NCBI GenBank assembly: GCA_002189035.1
Contig: NEEC01000012.1
Span: forward strand, 2,356,001-2,420,000
Source: Utricularia gibba
Taxonomy: Eukaryota > Streptophyta > Magnoliopsida > Lamiales > Lentibulariaceae
Direction: 5' to 3'
Length of the DNA: 64,000 bases
A program made the translations under genes and the position numbers. The notes beneath the pieces were generated by a model, which made no database searches, was not told the DNA's origin, and saw nothing but the letters and a program-made list of their open reading frames with translations. Shown here piece after piece: positions 47,502 through 60,476 of this stretch. Within the stretch, counting starts at the first letter, position 1; every line of letters begins with the position of its first letter.

Positions 47502-48989
47502 TTACACCACAGGAACATCGACCTCATCATTCAAGTGAAGGCATCTGGTCTCCGAATATGAAGCATTACCCCCATGGCTCAAGTAGCTCAAGTAGATCTC
47601 TGCTCCTATTCTCCACTTCAGGACGCTCCCCTGCATCTCCTTGCTTAACCTCCACACCACTTCCGGCCCACCGGACAAGATCACCCCCTTCGACTTCGCT
47701 GCTGCGGGCGGCGCAACTCTCGATTCAACCTCTGCGCCGGTTCGAGGTGTGCTGCTGTCGGTCTCGACGCCGGAGGGGGTGTCGCGTAAGCTCGCGTCAA
47801 ATATTGCGCAGTTTCCTTCCACGGTGTTATCCCATCTCCAGTCTCTGATCTTGCTTCTGGTTGTCATGCTTATGATTGACTTCAGCTTGGGAGTTTTTGA
47901 TTTCCCCGACTTGGAGCCCTTCAACATTTTGTGCAATTCTATGTCCCTTTCGGAGTCTGTGTTGCTGGATAACCCACGCAGGCTCAGTGCGCCGACGTAC
48001 GCCGCGCCGGACTCCGGGCCTATCTGAATTCGAATCCTGGAGGGGAAATGCTTCAGGTGATCGGAGAGAAGTTCGTCGTCCGTTCCCCTCTTGAAACCCA
48101 GTTTGACGACGTGGATCCTTATGTTGTCGACACGTGTAGTGACTTTGATGAAATGGTCGTTGATTTCAACGGCGTATTCCAACTGAATTACCGCCTCAAG
48201 CTGCTGGTGGGCCAGGGTGTATCTTAGCAAAGCTTCCTCGAGTGCTGTGAATTGTCTCTTTTGCCCCCAGGACTCCAGAAACGCCACCGGGGAGTAGCTC
48301 CTCAGGATCCACAGTCCGTGGGATTCCGTTGCATAGGATACCCCAAGATTTTTGGAGGGCAAAGATGGTAAACCAACCTCGACGCTCTTTAAAATCACCC
48401 ACTTGGCTAAAATGTACCCCATGGTGCGCACGATAGCGAGCTCCACGTCGGTCCCCATGGCCATAAAGAAGTTCCTGAGAACCGGCGGCGCCGGTCCGCA
48501 GGCGAAGGTCTCGAGATTGTGAGCGAGAACACGTCGGAAGTAGAGCAACCCAACCTCCGGCGCCGCGTCGAACGCGCACAAGCAGAAAAGGCGCATCAGA
48601 AAGACGAGATAGAAAAACCCAGAAAACGAGTCCGAGGAGTGCGTCTCCATGAACCGCGCCACCCGCTCGGGCCGTATCCGAAGCGGTGCCACAGCAGTAC
48701 ATGTGTAAGGCGCACGCGCCACCGTTTCCTGCAGCAGTTGAACCACGAGAGGGAGAAAGGAAGGCCCTTCCGAAGCAAGAGGACACGCGTCAGACACCCA
48801 AATGGCCTTATCCTCAAAGCACACTGAAAATGTGACAGAACCCTCATCTCCCACATTCAGCTTCTCAGCTCTGAGTGTTAAGCAGTTAGCAGAAGACGCG
48901 CCGCCGGAGAGATTCAAAGTGGACACTGGAGCCCCATCGGCGACCAGAAGGTCGCAAATCCATCGCCAGACATCGATTTTGGAATCCAT
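47502..48989 (-). CDS. Unrecognised intronless plant protein, 495 residues
   Basis: I do not recognise the family. It is one long uninterrupted frame, clearly richer in GC than the flanks and with a protein-like composition throughout. The start is the ATG at 48989 (MDSKIDVWRWICDLL); the frame continues 25 codons upstream only from a GTG. Visible features are a hydrophobic stretch near residues 125-145 (SGFFYLVFLMRLFCLCAF), an Arg-containing segment (IRPERVARFMETHSSDS), a likely beta-rich middle (VIQLEYAVEINDHFIKVTTRVDNIRIHVVKLGF), a basic Ser/Lys-rich segment near 365-385 (KMLKGSKSGKSKTPKLKS) and a C-terminus with GPEVVWRLSKEMQGSVLKWR. No signal peptide is evident at the chosen start. An overlapping upstream ATG in another frame (near 49045) could act as a uORF. 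Confidence 0.8.
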   Translation of the reverse strand: MDSKIDVWRWICDLLVADGAPVSTLNLSGGASSANCLTLRAEKLNVGDEGSVTFSVCFEDKAIWVSDACPLASEGPSFLPLVVQLLQETVARAPYTCTAVAPLRIRPERVARFMETHSSDSFSGFFYLVFLMRLFCLCAFDAAPEVGLLYFRRVLAHNLETFACGPAPPVLRNFFMAMGTDVELAIVRTMGYILAKWVILKSVEVGLPSLPSKNLGVSYATESHGLWILRSYSPVAFLESWGQKRQFTALEEALLRYTLAHQQLEAVIQLEYAVEINDHFIKVTTRVDNIRIHVVKLGFKRGTDDELLSDHLKHFPSRIRIQIGPESGAAYVGALSLRGLSSNTDSERDIELHKMLKGSKSGKSKTPKLKSIISMTTRSKIRDWRWDNTVEGNCAIFDASLRDTPSGVETDSSTPRTGAEVESRVAPPAAAKSKGVILSGGPEVVWRLSKEMQGSVLKWRIGAEIYLSYLSHGGNASYSETRCLHLNDEVDVPVV

Positions 48990-50283
48990 TCCTGCAAAAC
49001 TGTACCTGTGAGGGGGTTTGCGGAGTGGGATTTGAAGGAGAATCCATGGCGGAGAGGACACCACACAGTAGCCATTTTGACCTCAGAATATCCTCAGCAA
49101 TTCTCCTCTCATTTATTTTTCTTGAAATCACTAGTTGAGAAACTCTCAAGTAGTTGTAGTTACTTTCTTTGTGGTTGGTTATGCCTTAGAGTGGATAAGT
49201 CTTGCAACTTGTCTAGTGGACACATTATTATTTGATCCAATTTTCCAATACCTTATGTTGACACGTAATTCAAAAGTTTTTTTTTTTTTAATTTTTTAAC
49301 AATAAACGTAATTAAAAATACCTATTTTTAAGAAAAATATTTAAATAACATCAAATAAATGTTAATATTTCATAAAAGGTAAATTCTCCAATAATGCAAA
49401 TTATAATATATGAAAAAATTTGCTTATTTGATCATCTTCTAAATTCATTTTTTATTTTTATTATTTTTTGATTGAGAATTTAGGCAAATCCCATATTATT
49501 TTATGAATGAGATAGAATGATAGTTTATATAAAGATAATTTTTCTAATCTTACATCATACTTTTTTTCCAAAAAAAAAAACTTAAAATCGTTAGAATTAA
49601 GTATCTGAAATGAACAATATGGTACAAATAGGAAATGAGATAAGATAACTTGAATTGTTTTTAATCTCAAATTAATGATCAATGCAGAATGTAAAAATGG
49701 AATACTCTACCTATTCATTGAAAAAAATCTTATTGCGCAAATCATTGGATGACACTTGTTGTCGTTATTGACGGGATGAATTGGAAATTTGACCATATGT
49801 CAAACATTGTGTAAGAAAAATGATCAACTATATTATAATTTTTTTGACTTAGTAGGTAAGAAAGAATGTAGTAATGATCTTTTTTGTAAAAATGACCCCT
49901 TGTTGACCGTGCATCCCTAAACGTTACCCCCCTGCAGCACAGCTGATGATGAACATGGATCCACGTAATCCAGCCCAGAAAGCGAGCTGCCAAAACTGGG
50001 AATCTTGAGGGGACGAAGGGCGTTTACAAATTCCCATGGTTGCAGCGAGCAGAAGCGCATGATTAATGCTAGAAGATGCAAGTCCTATTGAACCTGCAAT
50101 GAGTCGCAGTATTCGGGATGTGGGAGTCGAGATTTTCACCAATTCCCTGGAACTCCAGCTGCCTCGAGATTGCAGGAGTCAAAGAGAAGAAAGGTATTGA
50201 AAGTGTGGTACCGAGGGAAAAAGCCTGCGGCACTTTCAGTTGCTGTCTCTCGAATTCATCAGAGTGAATGGCGTATGTTGTGG

Positions 50284-50565
50284 GAGTTAATTTGAAAAAT
50301 ACCCACTGTGGTGTTTTACTTTGTTTAGAAAACAACACATCTTAGTTGTATTTTTTTGTGCTTAGTGTGTGTGAGATAAATGAACATTTGGTAACTTTCA
50401 AAATGACTCTCTGTTCGGGTGCCAAAGTGAAAAACCTTTGGGAGACGAGTTAATTTGAAAAATACCCACTGTGTTTTACTGTGTTTAGAAAACTACCCAC
50501 CCTACGTGTATTTTTTTGTGTTTAGTGTGTGAGATAAATGGACAGTAGGTACCTTTCAAAATGAC
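50284..50565 (+). repeat. Direct duplication of a ~120 bp unit (50284-50406 and 50447-50565)
   Basis: Two copies, offset by 163 bp, share GAGTTAATTTGAAAAATACC at the start, GTGTATTTTTTTGTG-type sequence in the middle and CTTTCAAAATGAC at the end, with a few indels. The 40 bp between copies is unrelated. No coding function is apparent. Confidence 0.8.
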
Positions 50566-53500
50566 CATTTGGAAGACAATGGTAAAAGTGAAGCTATCGA
50601 TAACTGAGATTAGAATAAACTACATAATATTGTAAATCGAATACAAAAAAAAAAATATCAATGCCTAAGACATGTAAAACAATGTTCTAAAATATTTCAT
50701 AATCCCTCAAAATTCAAGAAACTCTTCGAGAATTATTATCTCAATCTCAAAAATCAATCGAATATATACGTGAACTTGGGCTATACACACGCAAGAGTCT
50801 TTTAGGGTGGGTTTGCACCCCTAGCCATTGCCCATCATAGGTATTGGATTGACTTCTCATATAAACTAATTGAACACGTTCAATTAGCAATGTGGAATAT
50901 AGGTTTCATTCTCTAATACATACTATTCCAACACATAAAGCACTCTATTACTAGTTATGGTGTTTCATCAGCTCTCCTAATCCAAGTATATACATACATT
51001 ATATTATTAAAAAAAATTAAATTCAATCGATTATAATAATTTATAATTTTTTTAAATTCAAATATTAATATATGATTGTTTGTTTCTAGAATAATCCCCA
51101 CCCAAATCATAGTTCGTGGTTTTCAAGAAGGGAAATCTATATGTGGCGAGGTTGATTCATCAACAAATTCGAGCATGGGCACTGTACAAAGCAAGAAAAA
51201 CTCTATTTCAATCTACCCAAAACATGGGACACCTCCGAAACAGCTATTTCAGTTAAAGGGGCCTGATATGAAACAACTGGCTGCCGACCGTCAGGGAAAG
51301 CTAATTTACTAATTACAGAATAGAAGAAGAGGAAGATGATGCACTTCGCAGTCTACTTTTGGGCAGGAGATGCACGTAAGCGGCCAGAGTACAATGGAAT
51401 TATCCATGAAGCCCTACCAGCCCAAATACATAGTTCGGTCCAATAGAAGATCCAGCAGTGATCTTTCCCAGTTTTCATTCTGACATGCATCAAAGTTGAG
51501 ATTCAAATACAAGATGTGGTTCTTTGTGTTTAATGATTATATCATTGTTTTCATTTTGACACTCACAACTCTCACTTTATTGAACATTTGCATTAAGCAC
51601 GCCATGATCATGTCTCCCTTTTGAAATCAACCAGATGGCTCCCAATGAAACTTTTTATGTATATTTGTTCACATCGAAACGAGAAAGATGATCAAAACAT
51701 CAAATATGTGTATACTTTATCTTACAGTATTTCTTGATTACTCAAAATTCAATAGATTCTTCAAGAACAAGATCTCCATCAATTAAACACGATTCAATAT
51801 ATATATCTAGTTCCAATGGATTTGATATAAAAATGAGACAAAATTGGGCTAGGCACATCCATATATAAGAGTATAAAGATATGTTATATCATATAAATTG
51901 GTTGAAAGGATTTCAACTAGTAATATGTTATTATAGTATTCTTTTCCAATACCATATTTACAACACTATATACATGTCACGCCATCTCACTCACCTTGTG
52001 TAACATCCCACATCGCAACACGCAAAAAACAAGGTAAAAGAAAAGAACTTGTGTCAAGTCAAAAAGATGAGATTGTGAGATGAGATCGCGTAGTAGACTC
52101 ATAGGTAGGGGCGCAGTGAGCCACAGATGTGCCTTGTGATCTACACAAGCAACCAATGGTCCACAGACGTCAAACAACTTGCCCTCTTTCACTTTAGAGA
52201 CTCATACTTTCACGGCAGATCTTTCTTTCTTTCTTTTTACCACCCCAATATTTGATTCCAAAAAGGGTCCTTGAGTATTGAATGCTAATTTCTTGCTTCC
52301 TCTCCGTCTAACAGCTTCCCCCAACTTGGTACTCAGATAAGTTTGTATTCAATTATTGTATTTCAAATGAGAGAGATAAAGAAAGGGTTTCCTTTACTTC
52401 GACGACCAGACCACGGGGTGCGGACAATGGCTCATAAATATGGATCCAGTCCGAGTCCGGTCTTCCCTTCAAAGGCGCAGTAAATAGGGCGAAGCTTCCA
52501 ACACGCAGAGTCTGGTGTCCAGTACTAATGCACATACCAGCACCCTTTACACTCCCTTCTCCACGCCACACCAACTTGAAGCATTTCCATTATTGCAGAA
52601 TAACGAAGAGTTCAAGTTTCACCAACATCTGATACTTTCGAAAGAATCCATCACTCAGATATGCCATAACCCATGAGATGAAGCATCGCCCTTCATACTC
52701 ATCCCCCTTTTGACTCTTTCTGATCATTTTCCAACAGTTATCACCACTTTAAAACACTTTAAGGATTAATATCTTGATCATTTGGGATTCAAAGCAACAT
52801 TTGGTTCATGGGTTGAAATTAAAAATTAGATGGTAGAGCAATTATACATGAAACTCAAATAAACAAAAACATAAATTATATTAAAAAAATTAGATAAAAT
52901 TAATTATTATTGATCTGAAATTTCTTATATATTTGATCATTTCATTTTTGTTTATCGATGTAGTATTATAGTTAGTACTTAGGTTATACATTAATCTAAT
53001 ATTTTTTGTCAGCTAAATTCAATATATTTCTTTTTTTTAATTGAAATTCAAAATAATATGAAACTCATATTGATTAACTAAATTATGTCATGAGTCAAAC
53101 ATTCTGATATCATATTGAAATTAAGTATCAAATGAATTGAACAAATATATATAAAGATCAATACATAATAAACGTAAATCATATTTAAAAAAATTAAGTC
53201 TAACTAATTAATATTGATTCACAATCTATTATATATTTATTTAATTTTCATCATGATATACAACAAATTTAGTCACAAAACAGCACACCCAACTCACTCA
53301 TTCGCTGTTCCATTCTGGGGGAACTGCTCCTCCGTGACGCTCAAAAACCCCGATTTATCTGCTTGGATCTCTCATAAATGTATGTCGCATTTATTTCAAT
53401 TTTGTTGATTTCGGACTTGTTTTAAAAGGGTGCATGAAAGAGGGTCGTTGGAATCAATGCCTTTGGTCCTATGTTTTGCATATGAGAGAATGCAGACATG

Positions 53501-54341
53501 TCCGTTGGTTGGAGGAGTTAATAAAGAATGAAGAAGATTTATTTATTCTTTTTTTTAGAGCCGTCCGATGATGGAGCGGCGCGCAATCTCCGTCCATTCG
53601 CGCATCGCGTCCCGGATCCACGCAGGCCCGCGACGCAGAGCCCAACTGGACCATGGGCCCATCTGCATGAGACACTGGTGCTTCCATTAAATTCTTCATG
53701 CTTTTGGTCAGTGCTGCTGCGCCAGTCAAATCGATGAAATTAGGATCAACCTCGATGCAAATGGGCACACAATGCTCATCAAACATGTACTCATGATGCA
53801 TTATTCTTATAGAAATTATAATAGGTTGTTTAATAGTATAATATAAAAAATCTGTAAAACTTATTAAATTTTACAATTTAGTATATATATAATCAATTAG
53901 AATGTATTTAAATTTATTAATACTTTACTATCAAACGAGATCTAAAACATATGTTTCATTGCTTTATCAAAGTTTATAAAATGTGTTGTATTAGAAATTG
54001 GATGCTTGTTAAGGGTTGAAAATGCAAACTATAATTGATCATCTTTTGACAAAACACAAGGTATACTTTGCAAATATCACATTCTATTTATATAATATTA
54101 TATTTTAAATATTCAAATTTCATGGTTTTTTATATAAAAAACCTCTCATTAATTGAGTCATTATATTTGAGTACTTCCCAAATGTATAAATATGAGAGTC
54201 AAGTCACACAAATCTATCCTAGTCAAAGCTTATTGCCTTCATTATTATTAAGGATATTTATGGTATAAATTGTATTCTTGAATGAATGTTCTACAAACTG
54301 TTTTATTGACAAATATTAATTATTTTTATTTTAAAAATAAC

Positions 54342-54366
54342 ATATATATATATATATATATATATA
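54342..54366. repeat. (AT)n microsatellite, ~25 bp
   Basis: Pure alternating AT tract within AT-rich intergenic DNA. Confidence 0.9.
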
Positions 54367-54923
54367 CAATTCATATTTTGTTAGAATTATTTTTTAAAAA
54401 TTTACTTTTGGGGAATTATAACCATACATAAATTGAATTCATTTTTTTTTACTTCCACCCCCATGTAATAATTTCGGGAACAGGGAAAATTAAAAATAAT
54501 ATATTTTTATCTACGGGAAATTCCTGAATACCAATTATTAAATTATTTTTTAACGAAAAAAAAGATATATAAAATTAAGGATAAATTGGAGTCAATTTGG
54601 TTTAACCTATTTTTCAGTTTTTTTTCTTTTTTGTATTTGCAAAATGCAGGCGGAAATGGTGAAGATTAGGTCAGAGTTACTATGATTTGGGGCTATGAAT
54701 CAGACAAGAAAAGGCATCCGATTGCATCATCAGCAGAAGAAGAAACATTAGCGAGCTTTTCATGGAAAAATTGACAAGATTTGTTTCTTCTTCTGTCTTT
54801 CCCCCTCGCTGTTTCTGTCTGTGGCCCCTCTTTTTCTCTTTTGTTTCGATGGGGTTTCGTGGATGATTTATTTTGGTGGGACTGAGATGGAGGGGGAAAG
54901 CAAATGTAGCAGTTGAGTTCTGC

Positions 54924-56129
54924 TCAGTGTGGGCTTCCAATGGCTACCCGTAGCCTCATCTGTTGCTCTGTAGCTCTCATTTTCTTGTAGATCGGTGGGG
55001 AGACTGAATCAGAGGATGAGACGGAGGGAGTGGAGGGCAATGGTTCGGGGATGGCGTCGCGTGTACGCTTCCGAGGACACCATATGTTTGATGAAATGTC
55101 TGAAATAAGCTGGTAGCATTTGTTCACTTCTTCCTGTAAAGGGATGACATTTATGATTAAAATTCTTTGGTTGCACTCTTGAATGTGGAAGGATTAAAGA
55201 TGTGTGTGGCTGTGGCCACCTAAATAGTTCCAAGTGGATACCAACCTTGCTGATTTGAAGCACGGACAGCAGCTGCTGGGCTTCTTGGTCAACTGTGGCT
55301 TTGCAGGGCTCAGCCTCATGAATAGCCTGAAGCATTGTGGCGGTGGCTAATACTGACGGGGGATATCTCCGAAATCTCGAATCTGGTTGAAACAAGATTT
55401 GTTAATGTATTTTCCAAGCTCAGATTTGCGGCACAAGTTCACTTGATACTGACCTGGAAGGATGAACATTAGGAGATTTTCGCATCTCGTGCGGAATTCC
55501 CAGGGGAGACTGCCCTTGGAGCCAAATCTTCTGATGATATGGTCAATGAATGACAATGGAGTCACAGGGTGCATCCGCCATTTGAGAGATGAGAGCACAA
55601 AAAGCTCCATTCTTTGGATGGTCTTGGCTTCAAAAACATACTTGGCACCTTCCAGCTGAAGATCGAGAAGCAGTGGAACGTAAGTTTCTTCAACTTTAGC
55701 AGCAATGGATAAACAAGCAACAGCTGCGAGCTGCATCATCCATGGCTTGTCCCTTTGAAAACTGAGGCTGGAGAGGAATCTATCGAGATAATTGACTGCA
55801 AGAATAGCTGTCATTGCCGAAAACCCGTAAGGGGCATTCATTTTCAGAATCCATTCCACAGCTTCTCCACTGGGCAACGTGACAGCCCCAGCATCATCGA
55901 TATGGATGAAGGTTTCCTTCTCCTTGGCGAAAAGGGTCTGAAGTTCTTCATCATCCCACGCCAAATCTTGCTCCAGCAAAGGAACTCGTGGAACAAAAAT
56001 GCCATCTTTTTGTTGATGAGAACCCGAATCACTGTAAGTGATTCCACTGACCTCTTCCTCCTCCTCTTCGCAGTAAAGGGAATGACCATCAAAGAGCGAT
56101 TTGTCTCCAAGCTGCTCAACACCATCCAT
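54924..56129 (-). CDS. CYCD3: D-type cyclin, CYCD3 group
   Basis: G1/S cyclin that binds CDKA and directs phosphorylation of retinoblastoma-related protein. Three exons (55454-56129, 55246-55382, 54924-55133) give 340 residues in intact frame. The RBR-binding LxCxE motif is LYCEE at residues 18-22, within an acidic N-terminus. The cyclin N box follows (AVEWILKMNAPYGFSAMTAI, NYLDRFLSS, WMMQLAAVACLSIAAKVEET, PLLLDLQLEGAKYVFEAKTI, FVLSSLKWRMHPVTPLSFID). The C box begins in exon 1 and continues through exon 2 (RFRRYPPSVLATATMLQAI). The Ser/Pro-rich tail (PLPSTPSVSSSDSVSPPIYK) resembles CYCD3 and has PEST character. The start is the first ATG of the frame (MDGVEQLGDKSLFDG). Confidence 0.95.
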
Positions 56130-56560
56130 TTTGCTTTGCAACAAAGTCTACTCCCGGTTGCTTCCTCCTCCTCCTCCTCCCCTGGTTCATCTTTCAAGAA
56201 AACAAGCAAAAGACAAAGCGAGGAACATGGTGTTTTTCTCTTTTCCCCCTCTCTCCTTTCTTTTCTCCGGGAAGGGGAATGGAGGTCGTAGGGGGGAGAT
56301 GAGGAGTCGCTGGTGCCTCAGATAAAGGAAGGGGATTGCGCGCAGACTCACCTATCACGCTTGTCTTTCCTTTATGCTTCTCGGCGGGAGAGAGACTACT
56401 AAACTCATTGATGACGGGAGTTGATTTTTCGCTACTTTCTTGAAAGAAACAGCACAGCGATACTATTTATGCGTATTTTCGGAGGCAGGCCTCTGACCCC
56501 TTTCTTCTTCTCTCTCTCGGTCTCCCCCCCTTCCCTTCTCTTAAAGAAAAGCATCCCGCT

Positions 56561-56590
56561 GCCCTGCCCCTGCCCCTGCCCTGCCCTGCG
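56561..56590. repeat. CCCTG-type short tandem repeat
   Basis: About five imperfect copies of CCCTG/CCCCTG about 430 bp upstream of the CYCD3 start codon, in a pyrimidine-rich region. Confidence 0.75.
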
Positions 56591-57520
56591 CTGGTGCACC
56601 CCATTTGCAGCTCCCAATCTCACCCAACACCAAAACACAAACACACTCACCTAATTTGCTACTTACTCAATTAACTTAATGACGGTTTTATGCAATGATT
56701 AACTGTCATAACAATTCACACTAATTTGTTGATTCTATAATTTTTTCTAATATGATTCAAGTTTATTATATATTTGAAATTATGTATGTATATAATATAT
56801 ATCGAATCTTTAATTTTAGCATATTTGTTATTCATCCATAAGTAAATATCCAACACAATTTTTTTGGTGGAATGTTATTAAATATGAACGATTTATGTTC
56901 TAAAAAAATAAAAAATCTAGAAACATGTATTATTTACAATAATTTTTAAGAATTATCATACCTCTAACTTCTACTTTTTTAAAATTAAAAATTTCATAAT
57001 TTTAAATGATATTTAATATACATTAATTAATGTGTATTGTAAGAATCGATGATAACAGATGGGGATAAAATTAAATTGGGAGGAAATAGGATAAAATTGA
57101 ATTCAATTTTTCAAAATATAATTTTTTTTCTTGAAGAGATGAAAATAAAGGTATATAGGTATGGTTATTGATGGCATGCATAGAAGCTTCATTTAAGATT
57201 ACCCGTACGGCATAACTAATCTGCTGTGCTTCCCTTTCACCGCCCCCTCTCCTCCTCTTGAAGGAGACACCAACCAGGCCCCAGTCCCTTGAATCGCCCT
57301 TCATGTCATCCGCACTGCTACGGTGCTGTCCTCCCCGTTTATCAACCAACACTAAGCAAAAGCGTAGCAGAGGAGGAGGAGGAGGGATCAGATGTTCAAT
57401 ACATGAGAAGAACAACACTCAGATGGATGAGTTTGGATTCAGAAACTTCTGGGATGCACAAAAGGTATCAGAGCCAAATGGGGGCTGATATCAATGGTGG
57501 AATAAGAGTATATTTAAAAG

Positions 57521-57594
57521 AATAAAATATAAAGAATAAAATCTTTAAAAGAATAAAATGTATAAAATGTTGAGTGTTTAAAAGAATAAAATGT
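57521..57594. repeat. Imperfect repeat of TTTAAAAGAATAAAAT (three copies)
   Basis: The 16-base unit recurs at about 57523, 57544 and 57577, with a partial copy between the first two. AT-rich, non-coding. Confidence 0.7.
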
Positions 57595-57902
57595 AATATC
57601 AAGATCTAATCACGATATCTTATATGTGTTTAAATAGATATATATTACTAATCTTGCCTAAAATCTTTTCTTTAAAAGTAAAAAAAACGTAAAATCTTAA
57701 AAGTTGAATATACAAAATGGATAATATCGTGTAATATGAGATTACATCATAACAAAAGCAAAAGGAATATAAGAGTTTTTCAAATAAACGTAGTAGTTAA
57801 ATAAAATGCTGTAAAATAATGTAGTAGATAGATCTAGTTGTTGTAAGAAGCAGCAGTAGTACTATATGATCAGGAGGCTTTGGCTTCTCTGTTGCTGATA
57901 TT

Positions 57903-59652
<1,750 letters not shown>

Positions 59653-60476
59653 ATCTTCTAGGGCGGCGAAGGCGAAGCAACGAAGGGTACGGTAGCACTG
59701 GTTTCTGAAACGACGATGGCGGAACGGGAGACTTTAAGATCGATGAAGATGAAGAATCCTGATTGGATTCGCAGCAGAATCCAACCGCGGGCCCGTAGGA
59801 ACAGGGACCGTATTTCTTCAAAAAAATATAATATACGATTTTTTAAATATTCATTAAATATGATAACAAATATTCGATTTCAAATTCCAAAAATTCAAAT
59901 TCCAAAGAATCCAATTAATCGCCCATCCCTGAGATACGCACGTGGTTGAATAAAAATATGAATATTTATAATTAAAAAATGCTCAACTATTATCACGTGG
60001 TATATTGATTACAGCAACAACCCATATAAAATTCCCGATATTTCTCAATTTTTTATTTAATTTATACTCTCAACTTTTTGAAAATATTATCGTTGATGTA
60101 AACTTCTCAATTCAAATTGCATTTCAATTTTTCTGCCAAAATCAGTAAATTTATTGTACGGTATCATCAATTTTGAATATTCAATCTTTATAATATTTAT
60201 TTGAATTTGACATTGATATTAAGTGAGATGTACAATTTTATCTATATTGAATTCCCATGATTTCAAATTCAGTTTTATGAAAAAAAATATCTCATACAAG
60301 ATTTACATAATAATTTTTCTTAATCTTTTCTTCTTTCCATATGAAATTCTCCCACCTTTACCAGTACATAAACCTAGCAGCAGCAAGGTTTCAGGTTATG
60401 GATGGTACAAAGCATGTGCTAAGGCAACATAAAATCAACTGCACACCAGGGTTTGAATAGAAAGGAGCAGACTCTG
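59653..60476. other. Intergenic, RD21 promoter and PTAR1 3' flank
   Basis: 59653-59820 is the RD21 leader; 59830-60350 is AT-rich; 60360-60476 is the PTAR1-like 3' UTR. No gene seen. Confidence 0.5.

Larger units (their letters stand above)
48990..54923. other. Gene-poor 5.9 kb intergenic region
   Basis: Mostly AT-rich spacer (49250-49900, 50600-51070, 51480-51980, 52740-53270, 53810-54620). Less AT-rich islands at 49930-50290, 51080-51480, 51990-52700 and 53280-53800 contain short open frames that match nothing I know, and look like decayed genes or elements. A direct duplication and a TA microsatellite are listed separately. 54640-54923 is the cyclin D3 3' UTR. Confidence 0.5.
56130..57902. 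other. Intergenic, CYCD3 promoter/leader and RD21 3' flank
   Basis: 56130-56650 is pyrimidine-rich and probably a long CYCD3 leader or promoter. 56660-57170 and 57490-57860 are AT-rich. 57180-57480 is a less AT-rich island with unassignable open frames. Two small repeats are listed separately. Confidence 0.5.

Noticed and set aside
51999-52020. TGTAACATCCCACATCG as the edge of an LTR element
   Set aside because: It resembles some LTR starts, but no second copy, matching end, primer-binding site or coding remnant was found.
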